Of a stretch of DNA of 64,000 bases, positions 12,294-23,034 are shown piece after piece. A program made the translations under genes and the position numbers. Every line of letters begins with the position of its first letter. Position 1 is the first letter of the stretch. The notes beneath the pieces are model-generated. The model was given only the letters and a program-made list of their open reading frames with translations. It did no database searches and was not told the DNA's origin. This stretch comes from Callosobruchus maculatus (lineage: Eukaryota > Arthropoda > Insecta > Coleoptera > Chrysomelidae). The stretch covers positions 1-64,000 of the forward strand of contig CATOUR010000174.1 in the NCBI GenBank assembly GCA_951848785.1, in the 5' to 3' direction.

Positions 12294-12563
12294 GTGATAC
12301 TTTGGAGGTTATCCCAAAATATCTTACGCTGCCCCCATTCGGTCAGCCTGATCGCTCGTTTTGTAGACAGCTGCGTGAACAGACAACTGATGGATAGGAA
12401 TCCTTTACCGGTCTATGAAATGCAATCCACGAGCGACCATCTCTTCATTATGGCCGCTGTGGACCCGATTACGCAACAAGCGGCTCTTGGTCGGATACTG
12501 AAAAGCAAAAAAAAGCAAGGACGAAGAAGATACACCGGACAACAAGCATACGTTCTCCGATGA
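12294..12563 (+). CDS. Unrecognised 89-codon open frame
   Basis: A GC-richer island in AT-rich DNA contains an 89-codon frame with a basic C-terminus (KSKKKQGRRR) and no similarity that I recognise. A 73-codon frame overlaps it on the other strand, so strand choice is uncertain. No clear splice sites, TATA box or poly(A) signal accompany it. It could be a short exon, part of a decayed element or chance. I assign no function. Confidence 0.2.
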   Translation: MILWRLSQNILRCPHSVSLIARFVDSCVNRQLMDRNPLPVYEMQSTSDHLFIMAAVDPITQQAALGRILKSKKKQGRRRYTGQQAYVLR

Positions 12564-12639
12564 GTCATGGGCGACTCGTCCACCTTACACGTAAAGGTCA
12601 AGATGAACGTTTTCCTATGCGGATTGAGACGCAAAGAAA

Positions 12640-13450
12640 TTGAATTCCGAATAAAATAGGTAATTAGATTTAACCAAACATAAAAGACTGCTAATTCCCC
12701 CGGATTTTTGGTGCGAAGCCTTTTCGTGCTCGTTGTAAAAAATATAACCTAACGTAACATTTCATCACAATCTACTGAGCGGATTTTACCACCAAACATT
12801 AACAACAGACCATAAGGGTCACAATAAGTAACTGACCTCAATGTTGCCTGACTTTCTTTCTCCCGCGATACTCTTCCTTAGTAGATTTGAGTTACCATGC
12901 AGGGTATATATCTTACGCGTTGAGAGTGAACTTCGTAATTTAAAATCTTGATATGCAGTTTTTTATTAATCCCCGTCAAGAAGTAACGTTACCATCACTG
13001 TCGTAGCGTTAAATGGACATTTAAGTGGTTCTTCTCTATGGACCCACGCCAACGAATTGATACTAATAAGTGACTCTTCTTGCCTTATCTATGTTCGGTG
13101 ATTCTGCTCAACCTTACATCTGAAGTTTCTTTGCCGATAATGTGAGATACTCCACCTTCCAGGCAAATCTTATCAAATTGATCGTAAAATAACGATTAAA
13201 GCAATACACAACAGTCACCTTTTCTGATAATCAAGAAATTCATAAGGCACTAAAATACATCCACTACAGTCTTAAGAGGGATTGAGTTTCCGAAAGAAGC
13301 TCTTGGTAGCTCAAGTAATGGAAACACATTTTACCTAGTTGGATACCAGAACGTACTGGTCAGCACAGGAATTGTAAATAACATGACTAAGCTATAATAT
13401 ACTCAGAGATGGAAAAAATGAAAAAATACACCATCACTGGGGGAGACTAG
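12640..13450. other. Stretch without recognised gene
   Basis: Mixed-composition sequence with only short frames and no recognised repeat. Confidence 0.5.
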
Positions 13451-13458
13451 CATACTTA

Positions 13459-14207
13459 GGGCTGTATTCATAGTCATCCCTTAATGTGTGCACTTGAGAG
13501 TACCTCGCTCAAGCAACACTTAAGTATTTCCTCATGTACATATTTCATAGTCAACAGATATCCTTACCTTACGAGAGGGAGGGAAATCATCTGGCAACGT
13601 TGTCCTCTGTCAAATGTAAGTCAATTGTGACGGTTTTGTATGCGATGCCGTTAAGTAGTAATCTAATATCAAAAACCTCTAAAATCGTAAAGGCTCTAAA
13701 ATCATGACGGAAAGGAGGAAGTACTACTAGGAAGCTAAAAAATTAATGCTATGTAGCTCCATTGCGCTGCATAAATAACTCTGAAAAGTATGAAACTGAT
13801 GGAGTATCACTACCAAAAATACAGAATGCTTGAGAGATCGTAACATAAGACATAAAGTGATTTATTGCAATTGGCACTCTTAGAAAATGTTGTTATTCAT
13901 AATCCTCCATAAATTAATAAAAACCTTGATAATCCATAATGACTTTAAAATTCGTGATAAAGGATATCTGCCGAAATAATATAATTCTTTAAGGGCATAG
14001 AATCTGACAGATCTGACACAACAACACCTTACTTGTACTTTTAATTTAACCAAAATATCGCCTCGAGTATCTCTTAAGTGAGACATCGGGCTTCCTCACA
14101 CTTGAGTGGCACTTAAGTCGCTTTGGAACGACTGTGAAGTACCAAAATGTATTTAAGGGACCTTCAAGTGTTAAGGAACCCTTAAGTGGCAAATATAAAC
14201 ACAGCCA
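13459..14207. mobile_element. 749 bp MITE with TTA duplication (PIF/Harbinger type)
   Basis: The element is flanked by TTA at 13456-13458 and 14208-14210. Its ends are imperfect inverted repeats: GGGCTGTATTCATA at the left and the complement of TGGCTGTGTTTATA at the right. A TTA target duplication with GGGC-type ends is the hallmark of PIF/Harbinger elements. The subterminal regions are full of CACTTAAG or CACTTGAG motifs in both orientations, probably binding sites for the mobilising transposase. There is no transposase gene, only a 68-codon frame of no recognisable family, so it is non-autonomous. Confidence 0.75.
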
Positions 14208-14210
14208 TTA

Positions 14211-15100
14211 GGTATGAATACAGAACTTAAGTGAGATTTGCTGCCAGGTTCAATAAGAGAAACTAAAAGTTCTAGAGAGACCGTGCACTGATCACTGCAG
14301 ATTACACCTTACATGAGCAGGATGCTTTCTACGAGAACGAAACCTTGAAGTCTCCCGTGCAAAGGATCTCAATCTGGATAGTTCAATGTTGGCTCTGCTA
14401 CTGTATTGCGTCAATAATCTACAATCATTGTAACCACCAATTTGTAGAGCTAATGCTTATAATTCATTTAATCTATGTACAAAATATTTTTAGTGAGGTT
14501 TTTTGTAACGCAGGCATCAAGGAACGACAAAAAATCTAGATTTTTCAATCACAAGACCACCCTTAGCTAAAGCGATAAAAGCCTCACTCGGCAGTACTGA
14601 AAAATCTAACAACCATCTGCGAGTGAGTATCACAGGCCCCGCATCCTTTCTAATATCAAAATGACTATTTCAGGGCCTCCTTGACCGCAAATTCCGAATT
14701 CAACCGACAACGCTGACATTTCGAAGGTAATGATAGGGTACATCGGGTATTGTGTGTGTATGTTTGTGCAGCAAGAAATAGTGGATTCAAACACACCCCG
14801 ATCTTTTGTCAAGCATGGTTCGTCGGTACGGAATTAGTGGTCATTTTTACGTATTTTCCGCCGCTTTTGGCGTCAGTATACGTCCTTTTCATAATTACTG
14901 TGATATTCGGGCGTTTTAGGGTACACCTAAATTGTACGTTCAAAGCTGTTGCACAACAGCTTTGGTTAGAAGAGAGTGTCCTATAGACAGTGCCGCTACA
15001 TTCATATATATTAGGGTATTGTTAAACGATGTGAGGATGTACCGCAATTTATAAAATCAATATTTTACTTATAAAAAACAATTCTTGGGCGAAGAATATA
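14211..15100. other. Stretch without recognised gene
   Basis: Several 60-80 codon frames on both strands, none assignable. No repeat identified. Confidence 0.5.
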
Positions 15101-16440
15101 TACTTTAACTTAAGTATTCCATCTTCCTATATGCGCAAAGCTACAACAATCTGAAACCAAGAATGTGATATCTTTGATGTTATACGAGTAGGATAGGAAA
15201 TTAATATTATCAATTCAAAATTTGGAAAGTCGTAAAAGTTAGAATACCAAAATCTTGAATCAAGCATATGATTTTCTTGAAAACACAACAATGGCTATAC
15301 CGGGTGTCCCACGAAGATTAAGACAAGCAATATATCGGAACTGGGCAGTAGTAGGGAATTACAATTTTGGGAGTGTAATTTAGAGCAAATATAGTATCTT
15401 TTGTTTTTATTGTGTCACCCAATGAGGTATTTGAGTCACGTATTTTATTGGTATTGGTCACGTGATGTCCGACTCAAAATTTTTAATGGAACACCCTGTA
15501 TATTTGTGACTCTTTGTGTTCCTACCAATAAAACAACTCCAACAAACTAGCACACTTAGGGTCTAAAGTGATTAATTCAAGAGCTACAGGTATTTGAAGG
15601 CATATACCACTACCATTATACCTGTACCACTACCATTATGAAACATATTATGTAGGGGTACATGTTATTAAAAATTTTGAATCGGACGTCACGTGACCAA
15701 AACAAGTACCTCATTGGGTGACAAAATAATAGGAAAAGATACTATACTTGCTCTAATTTACACCCCCAAAATTATACATAATTCCCTACTACTGGCCAGT
15801 TCCGATATATTGCTTGTCTTAATCGTCGTGGGACACCCTGTATCACTTATGAGAATACTATACGTATACCTTTTGACTATGAAGCAAACACAAGCATCTA
15901 AAGGCATTTGCATCTGTACTATTCGGCAATTTTACGTTATAAAGTATTTTTTCAAATTCATGTTGAAACATCAGCTGTGCAATAATCCTTTCATGATAGT
16001 ATAATAATATAACACACAAACACAATCATAGTGAAATTATGAATTATTTACAAATGTCTTCAAGGCTTGTGACGATCTGTCGATGTGCAATGAGCCAAGA
16101 TTATCATATTTTCAGTGGTACATCACAATTCTCAAGCTGTTTGTATTCTTGATCGAAGTAATAGGAACTCATTTGGAAAATATGATATACTTATTAAAAC
16201 TTTATGAAATACTTGGTCGAAGATTATTTAAATTTTATTTGCGAAGAAAATTACATTCTTGGTCAGAACACATTTCTTTAGAGTGAGTACAGAAATCAAA
16301 AATATATTTTTCTTGGTTCAAATTAACCATAATTTTCTCACCAAGTAAATCTTCCTAGTGCTGGAAGGGGGTGTTGCTGTTGCAAGTATATCTTTAGACG
16401 GTTACCAGAGTTCTTGAATTTCTTTTTCTATGTGTATGGA
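15100..16440 (-). repeat. Interspersed repeat B, copy 2, split by a MITE
   Basis: Inverted and diverged partner of 6535-7445. The order of shared blocks is kept on both sides of the MITE at 15300-15840: the part left of the MITE matches 7270-7435 and the part right of it matches 6535-7200. The MITE therefore landed inside this copy after the two copies separated. A 67-codon frame at 16083-16286 lies in a region conserved between the copies but matches nothing I know. Confidence 0.8.
15300..15840. mobile_element. 541 bp fold-back MITE with TA duplication, copy 1
   Basis: The ends are CCGGGTGTCCCACGA and the inverted CAGGGTGTCCCACGA, flanked by TA on both sides. Long arms pair with each other through AAGACAAGCAATATATCGGA, AGAGCAAATATAGTATCTT, GTGTCACCCAATGAGGTA and CACGTGA. 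The TA target and CAGGGTG ends fit the Tc1/mariner group. No transposase is encoded. Compared with the copy at 55250-55886 this one lacks part of the right arm. A 103-codon frame inside is only a by-product of the arm sequence. Confidence 0.85.
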
Positions 16441-16734
16441 ATCTTACTATTATGTTATATTTTATTTTTACCTCTCACAACTTAGCGGGAAATATGTCGA
16501 ATATTTTGTGATATCTGAAAAATTCTATAATTGAACTTTGAAAAATTAGTTAATTTGTGAAACTTGACGTATTAAGTTTTAGAATTCAGAATATATATTG
16601 AAACTAGAAAGTTTCGTAAATTTTCCAGTTTTAAAACTGAAAATTAAAAATTTTAGAATATCGATACATCATTTTGATACATGATTGATATGAAAAATTT
16701 TTGAGACAACATCCTAAGTACAGAAGTTTGGCTA

Positions 16735-17630
16735 GTTGGTGAAACGCCTTATCGCACCGCTGCTTTCTTCTAATCAGCGAATGCTTGATGACCTTCTACT
16801 AGTACCATAACGAAGGTATGGGTACCCGAAGGACTGCGGAATCTCATCTGAACATATCTATTTCGCTGTGCGATCTCCCTTTTTTCAGAGTTCTAGCGAT
16901 GGAGCAGCCAGAAAAAAAATCGAACACTTTGTAATATTTAAAAAAAGAATTTATTAGTATTTTATTAATTTTAATTTTTCTGATACCTGATCGATATATG
17001 ACGCATTTCGATACAACGTCCAAAGGTCACCAGTTTCGCTCATAGGTGACACGCTTTTACGCGCCGCAGCTTTCTAATCAGCGAGCGGTTGGTGACCTCA
17101 CTTTCTTCCTAATACTCCAACGAAGGTATGGGTACCCTGAGGACTGCTGATTTTCATCTGAAGTCGGGTATCCTTCGTACATCGTAGATCCAGCGGTACA
17201 ATCTCACCTTTTTCACATCAGAGCTTTTAGCGATGGAACAGCCAGAAAAAATATCGAATACTCTGTATTATTTGAAAATTCGAGAAATTTGAAAAATTTT
17301 AAAAATATGAATGTCTGAAAAGGTTTAAAAATCTTGAAAAACTTCTGATATTTGAAATGTTTGGATAATCTCATAAAAATTGGAGAAAATTTAAGAAGTG
17401 GAAAAAATTTAAATATTTGGAAAATTAGGAGGATATAAAATTTAAGAACTCTGAATATTTGTAACAATCTGTAACTAGATAATTTTACTTTATCACTAGT
17501 ACTCCAACGAATGTTTGGATATCAGATTGACTGCTGAATCCCATCTGACCACGGCTATCCTTCGTACATCGTGGATACAGCGGTACGATCTCACCTTTTT
17601 TCAATGAGTTTCCAGCGATGGCTTTACGGA
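16735..17630. repeat. Three-unit degenerate tandem repeat
   Basis: Units of roughly 300-400 bp repeat in the same orientation. Landmarks recur near 16805, 17112 and 17507: AACGAAGGTATGGGTACCC (third copy AACGAATGTTTGGATATC), GGACTGC-GA, CATCTGA, TATCCTTCGTACATCG, GCGGTACGATCTCACCTTTTT, and GCGATGGA-CAGCCAGAAAAA. AT-rich stretches with AAATTTGAAAAATT separate them. No domain was recognised in any frame. The GC-richer core is much better conserved than the spacers. Confidence 0.8.
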
Positions 17631-17639
17631 GTCTATGAA

Positions 17640-18110
17640 CGTTGGTTCGTTCAAATCTCACATTGTCAAACTTCTTTCAACCTAACCTCTTCAATTCTTT
17701 ATATTAGCTGCTCTATTCCGGTTTTTAGGCTTTTGTTTATAGCGGATGCCTTCTCCTTCTTCAGGTGCCTGAAAGTTGGTAACAATTTCGGCATACTTAT
17801 TTCGATCCTGAGGATATCAGGGTCACGTTTTCCTTCGATATTCCTTCTATTATTACTTTTAGTATATCATACTTGCTATTACGGTATATATGTCCCAGAT
17901 AAGCGGCCTTTCTTCGTATTAGTAGGTAACTCTCTTTCCCTTCTCATTTGTCTAATCACTTCAACGTCAGGGTCTACAGTTGTCGTTATGAAGCTGCAAA
18001 GATATCTAAATTTCTCAACTGTCTCTATTGCGGTGACATAGATGTTTATGTTCAGTTTGGGTTTGGAGATCTTGTAATGGCCATTACCTACTTTAGTTCT
18101 TGTTACATTA
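17640..18110 (-). pseudogene. Possible RTE-like retrotransposon relic
   Basis: Minus-strand frames give pieces such as GNGHYKISKPKLNININ, TVEKFRYLCSFITT, EVIRQM and IEGKRDP. The order resembles the post-polymerase region of RTE-like ORF2 proteins, where a KYLGS-I--DGD segment precedes a basic GK-EG-R segment. Breaks are frequent and no polymerase motif is visible, so the assignment is weak. An unrelated open frame of 156 codons on the plus strand is hydrophobic, as expected for the complement of such sequence. Confidence 0.35.
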
Positions 18111-19560
18111 ATTTACAAGCTTAGTTGCTAGTTTGGTACCAAAAAAAGAACATCAATTAGTGTCTTTGACGTCATGCCGTCAAACACATCTCTGCACAAC
18201 TACATTGCAAGCAATAGCTGAGAGATTCTTTGGAATAGCTGCCAATAAGTAACACCTATCTGAGTGGTACCGACACCGACATCGTGGTACCATGTGTGGG
18301 TACGACTGCCGAGACACGGTGCTGTCGCTTGTAATCGATGCTGCGTATCGAAGGCCGATACATCATGCTAGCTTTTGTTAGCCAGTGGTTCCAACAGAAG
18401 GTACAGCATCAATTCGACCTACGGCGAACACCTTGGGTCACTCTGACCATGTCTTCGTTAGGCCTAAAAGCACAAAAGGCTTAAATCAGCAGTTACATCT
18501 CACCATATGTCCGTTAGTTGAAGTTAAACTTGCGCCTTTTTATTTATTTACATTTTGATCGATAGGAAGCCATCCATAGCCCTTTCCAGTTTGAAAATTG
18601 TCCTATCAACCGATTCCTTTATCAAATTCATCATTCAAAGACAAATGCAGTTGCTGAAAAAATATTCCTCAAGATTATTTCGAGAAAATTTCATCCGTAT
18701 TCCACAACTTTAATCTATGAGGAGCCAACAATTTATAATGCACGGCAGATATATAAAGAAACGTCCAACATATTGCTACGTAACAAGGCAAACAACTGGT
18801 ATGTTTCTTCCTTAGACAAGGAAACAGAGAGGACGGAACGCGAGACTGCCATTTCTGTTACCAAATGGCAGCAAAAATGTACCAAGGCGCTATTAAATTT
18901 ACCTGTGATACGTGATTTCTGGCTCCTTCCTGCTGCTGTGGCTTTTACAACCGTAAACTGCACACCTTACCATTATGCACACCACAATATTTTACAATGA
19001 TTGGTCTTAAAAAAGCTAAATATCATAAAAGATATTTTGACAGCTGTCAAATAGCTATTCATTTTCGGTCACAGCTAATTCATATAGCATCAAAAGGGCG
19101 TGCGGTATCCCCTCTCTTTCCTTATCTAAGGCTTCTTCCATGCATTAGTTTTTTGAAGTGTCTCAAACAACATGTCAAAATTCCGTGTCTAAAGGCCGTC
19201 TTAAATATGGTTCTGTGTTTCGACATCTACTTGAGGGTCCCTAAACTTACAGATTAACGGGCAGAGGTTTGGTTAGAGTGAAATGATTGTAGGAAATCAA
19301 AATGGCTGTCGTCCAAACTAGGTCAGAACTTCAGACTTAATGCAGAAAACTGCTCGACCTTTTAGTGGGCGGTTTTCACAGCCTATTATTTGCTGAGCAA
19401 ACATTTATCACTCATGAAAGCGGGAAACGGCCTCAATTTTTTCACTTCCTATATAGGCAGTTGTGCTCTGTATCGTAACCTTAGGTTCAAATATCTGGCA
19501 CAGCGGATTTGAAGAGGAACCATTATAATCAGTAGACTGATTTTCATCAGGTCGTCTGGT
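18111..19560. other. Stretch without recognised gene
   Basis: Includes a mixed GC patch at 18200-18480 and overlapping 75-86 codon frames between 18730 and 19260 that I cannot assign. No splice or repeat structure was convincing. Confidence 0.5.
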
Positions 19561-19639
19561 ATGAACCTAAACGTTCTTCTCCGGGATATCATGAACGTTA
19601 CCAATATTAGTCTATGGGGTTGATGAAAAGGGTCAAAGG

Positions 19640-20710
19640 TGGCCTGCTTCACCATTCTACCGTTATTGCTCCTAGTTTTATCAACTATATGGTAAATCCA
19701 ACCCACATCTTTGCGAATGATAGTACTTTGCACGCAGGCATCATGAATAATCTCTGTGGTTGAGCGCAGAATGCTGGCAGCGGTTGCCTCTCTGTCAAAG
19801 GACCTGGATGCGGATAATGGATACCATTACTGCTTGGAGGCTCAAGAACATGATAATATTCAATGTTTCTGAGACGCAGTGCTATGCACTTTCAAACAAA
19901 GGGTACCCGAGCGAGCACCCGGTTGTAATGGACAATCAAGAAATCACTCCTTCAAGCGTTTAGGGGTAAATATCATAAAACACATGATCTGGTACGAACA
20001 CATTTCAACAATTGCAATTGCACCATTCAACCTTCTCACACTGTATAAAGATAGAAGGAAAAATGGAAAGAAAACGTGGTCATAGTGATTGGACTGATAT
20101 GAACAAATCATCCTTAATTCGTACCACTGTCGCCAACCTTCATTGAATGGAGAAGAAGAAGTCAAACGGAATCTGATCCTTTGAGCTGTCCTCTATAATT
20201 TTGCCACTCAACAAGCCTATTAGATGCTCCCGCATCTCATTCCAAGTCAGTCGTTTACCTTAAGTGGGTGACACACGTATAAGAACTTTAAGTACGTGGT
20301 TTTTAAGTTCGCGAACTTACTCGACTCGACGTCGGTGACACACGTGAAGCTGAAATCACTCATTTTGATAATTTTCCTAAATAAACAAAACTTTTAACAA
20401 ACGCCAAACACAACAAGCGTTGTCATCGATGGCCTGCCGAAACAAAGTGGTGGCTCGCGGCTCGCAGTACGAGCCGAGACAAGCTACGAGCAAGATTTCA
20501 AACCAGTTGGATCGCCGGCGGTTTGCGCGACGGTTTTAAAGTACGCGTACTTACGGTGACACACAGGCGAAGCACAGGCGAAGAAGGTCGTCGAGCCCTA
20601 GGTACGCGTACTTGCTCGTACGTGTATCACCCCTTTTACATCAAGAATCGAGAGGTGCGACCGCGCCTTTACTCCCGGAGTATCCAGGGCTTGGAATAGA
20701 CTATTTCATT
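19640..20710 (+). pseudogene. Decayed non-LTR retrotransposon ORF2 with nested MITE
   Basis: Plus-strand frames give STVIAPSF, FANDSTLHAGIMNNL (a mutated YADD box), LSKDLDAD, CTFKQRVPERAP, GQEITPSS, LGVN, YEHISTIA and LLTLYKD. The order and wording match the polymerase-to-thumb region of CR1/jockey-type ORF2 (ADDSTLH, LSRDLD, W...N..KTQ, LG, HIS-IA, LY---R). After 20170 the C-terminal segment ELSSII-PLN, RISFQV and RAFTPGVSRAWN follows and is interrupted at 20262-20636 by a MITE. The FADD-to-FAND change removes a catalytic Asp. Related C-termini occur at 28395-28715 and 52205-52480. Confidence 0.75.
20262..20636. mobile_element. About 375 bp MITE nested in retrotransposon relic
   Basis: The ends are inverted repeats: GGGTGACACACGTA at the left and its near complement (TACGTGTATCACCCC) at the right. 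GGTGACACACG recurs internally near 20332 and 20551, as do palindromic TACGCGTA motifs, giving a subterminal repeat structure. The element is GC-richer than its surroundings. The flanking retrotransposon sequence reads continuously once it is removed, by comparison with the uninterrupted relative at 28600-28640. TSD is short (TTA or TA) and ambiguous. No coding capacity. Confidence 0.75.
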
Positions 20711-21304
20711 CACAAAAAAAGGGAGAAGTACCCGCTTCTGTCCAAGTGACCAGTATTGCCTTGCCAGACCAGTTTACTCTCGTCCATTACTGATCACATG
20801 AAAAGGTCTGAACCCCGCTCATAGGTACAACTTAACAGTACCTCTCCAGGACGAATATAAAAAATCGCCATAGATGCGTAATCAGGCTTTTACTAAAAGT
20901 CATCGCTTCAACATGCATACACCTATAGAAACGTGTGTTGCACAGTACGTGAAGCACAGTTATTTGCGATCATAGGAAAAATGTCCGGCTTTGTTTGCAT
21001 ACAACGCATGAATCTTCCTAATTTATCGTAATTAGATATGCTGGCAGACGGTTTCAATAGAGACGAGTAGGACTACCGAGTCAGTTGTGTGTACACATTC
21101 AACTTTAATGGCAATTATCAATTATGGATTTTCTTTTGTGGTTCGCCAAACAACATAATTAATTTTATACAGTCTTGCAAAGCCAGGAAAAGATTTTATG
21201 AGTACATTTAGTGAGCCCAAATATTCTGCTTATTTTTTGTAAAAGTGAGATGATGGGGATGGTGGGTAGGTATAAGTCCAAAATAATATTATATTCATGA
21301 TGAA
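20711..21304. other. AT-rich stretch without recognised gene
   Basis: Nothing recognised. Confidence 0.5.
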
Positions 21305-21690
21305 AAGATGAAGTCAAATTACTACTTCCCACACATTACGGTGTTACCAGTTTATTATTTTCCCATAGCATGAAGCTATAGACTGCGATCCCCTTGCAAC
21401 CAAAACCCCTCACCCCAAAACCAACTTAATTTCGCCCGAACCCAAAAAACTAGAAAACAATCAGGAACCCCTAAAACGCATAAAAACGAACGATAATAAT
21501 ACTGTGTCAATTTTTATTGAAATCAATTCAATAGTTCCCATTTTACACAAATCAGCACGATCTAAAGCAATACTCGTATGTAGGTGTACATCAGAGAATT
21601 GTCTTGGCCTGCGTAATAGGCAAGGCAATATTCGGATGGGCCTACAAAATTGCATTATGCCGCTAGGTCTTTCTTCTATAGCCTATTATA
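21305..21690 (-). mobile_element. Family A repeat copy, outer part left of insertion
   Basis: Matches the reverse complement of the 48.7-49.1 kb part of the family A copy at 47885-49085: AGTCAA, TTCCCACACAT, TAGCATGAAGCTATAG, CCCCTTGCAACCAA, AATCAGGAACCCC and AATAATACTGTGTCAA, followed by a second inner block ending GGTCTTTCTT. It breaks off at TATTAT just before the GGTTA array. The remaining part resumes at 24824. Confidence 0.85.
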
Positions 21691-21739
21691 GGTTAGGTTA
21701 GGTTAGGTTAGGTTAGGTTAGGTTAGGTTAGGTTAGGTT
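21691..21739. repeat. GGTTA (TTAGG-type) telomere-like array
   Basis: Nearly ten perfect GGTTA units in a row, equal to the insect telomere repeat TTAGG. It sits exactly at the 3' end of the minus-strand retrotransposon and next to the target duplication, so it is the tail of the element and not a chromosome end. Confidence 0.95.
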
Positions 21740-21808
21740 GAAAGTGAGTGGGGCAGAGCTGCCTCCTGCCACTGCGACTCAATTGTGTCTATTGTGGCTC
21801 ACAGCTTT

Positions 21809-22096
21809 TTAGAGTTCACCGTACAGTCCGTTGAAGTCATGAGGTTCCAGTTGGGCAAATCTGAATGTCTGGAACCTAGCATTATCCAGTACTGGACAGG
21901 AGCAAAAAACATGCTCCGCTGATTCGTCCTCCACGTAGCAGAAGCGACAGTCTGAAGTTTGTTCAAGACCCAACTTCCGCATATGGTACCTTAGACGACC
22001 ATGTCCCGTCAGCAGACCGACCAGAATGCGGAGGTCGTACCTATTACATTCCATGATCCTCGGGGGGGCCTGACTCGAGGGGTATCTTATAAACAC
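21809..22096 (-). pseudogene. ORF2 C-terminal CCHC segment
   Basis: The frame contains LTGHGRLRYHMRKLGL and then CRFCYVEDESAEHVFCSCP, a Cys-X2-Cys-X8-His-X4-Cys knuckle. That pair is the usual C-terminus of RNase H-bearing non-LTR elements of the I/R1/LOA group. It is in a different frame from the RNase H segment upstream, indicating a frameshift. A decayed relative lies at 27400-27720. Confidence 0.85.
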
Positions 22097-22245
22097 CTTC
22101 GAGTAGCACTGGTGTATCTCGCCAGTTCAGGAGTGCTTTCCTCACTGCCCAGTCCGAGATGGTCTTTTTAGCGGTGCTTTTTGCAATGCCCGCGAATGGT
22201 TCTGGTCCTATGAACACAGATTCCTCCTTTTGCTAGCGCGTCGGC

Positions 22246-22600
22246 CTATAATACATTGCCTTCCACTCCGCTGTGACCCGGAACCCACATCAAGGATACC
22301 CTGTTTCCCGTTCCGAGTTTGTTGAGGAGGTGCATGCAGTTCCATACCAGTCTTGAATTAACCCGACTGGAGCACAGTGCTTTCAATGCAGCCTGGCTGT
22401 CTGAAGAGATTTTTATAGATCTGTTTGTCAGGGGCCTTTTGATTAGTTCCCTGACTCCTAGCTCTATGGCAATCATTTCTGCTTGAAAGACTGTTGTATA
22501 CCTCCCAAGGTTGACTGAAATTTCAACTCTTGGGTTGGTACCCACTACTCCCGCTCCTGCCCCCAGTTCGGACTAGGAGCCATCAGTAAATAGCGCAAGA
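22246..22600 (-). pseudogene. ORF2 RNase H domain
   Basis: Reading from 22600 down, LFTDGS (first catalytic Asp) is followed by a stop, then YTTVFQAEMIAIELG (Glu), SSDSQAALKAL (Asp) and WVPGHSGVEGN (His). The four catalytic positions of RNase HI are all visible. The domain removes the RNA strand during cDNA synthesis in elements that carry it. The stop right after TDGS and a frameshift after 22246 inactivate it. Confidence 0.9.
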
Positions 22601-23034
22601 CCAGAGGGTGATATAAAATCGACATTCCTCCATTCGTCCCTGCCTGGGAAAAGGACGTTATAGGATCACTCTATATGCGCTTGGTGAATCATATAGTCCG
22701 AGACCATTCCGAGTACATAATGATGGGTAATTTCACCCATTATACCCGTTGTGTCTGGACCTAGTTCCGTTTTGTCAGATCTGCCGGTTGATAGCAGTCT
22801 GTAGGCGACCACTTTTGCAACTCTTTCCACCTCAATGTGCAGAGGTGTTAAGTTTAGAAGGGTCTCCGTGGCTAACGTTGGTGTGGTAGACATGGCTCCA
22901 GTGATGGCCAAACAGGCGGTGCGTTGCACCGCCGCCAGCTTGACTCTGGCTGTCCGTTGTAGGCATTGCTGCCACCAGACAACAGCGCCATATACTACCC
23001 ATGGGTTTGACCACCGTCTGATATATCCAGTAGA

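Noticed and set aside
15693..16004. 103-codon plus-strand frame as a gene
   Set aside because: It spans the right arm of a MITE and the adjoining repeat, so it is a chance frame across a junction.
17213..17467. 84-codon Phe/Lys-rich minus-strand frame as a gene
   Set aside because: It is a translation of degenerate AAATTTGAAAAATT repeats in the spacer of a tandem array.
17571..18041. 156-codon plus-strand frame as a membrane protein
   Set aside because: The opposite strand shows RTE-like pieces. Hydrophobic composition is expected from the complement of Lys-rich coding sequence and no acceptable start or domain is visible.
21691..21739. True telomere or chromosome end
   Set aside because: Only about ten units, placed exactly at a retrotransposon 3' end with the interrupted repeat continuing on the other side.
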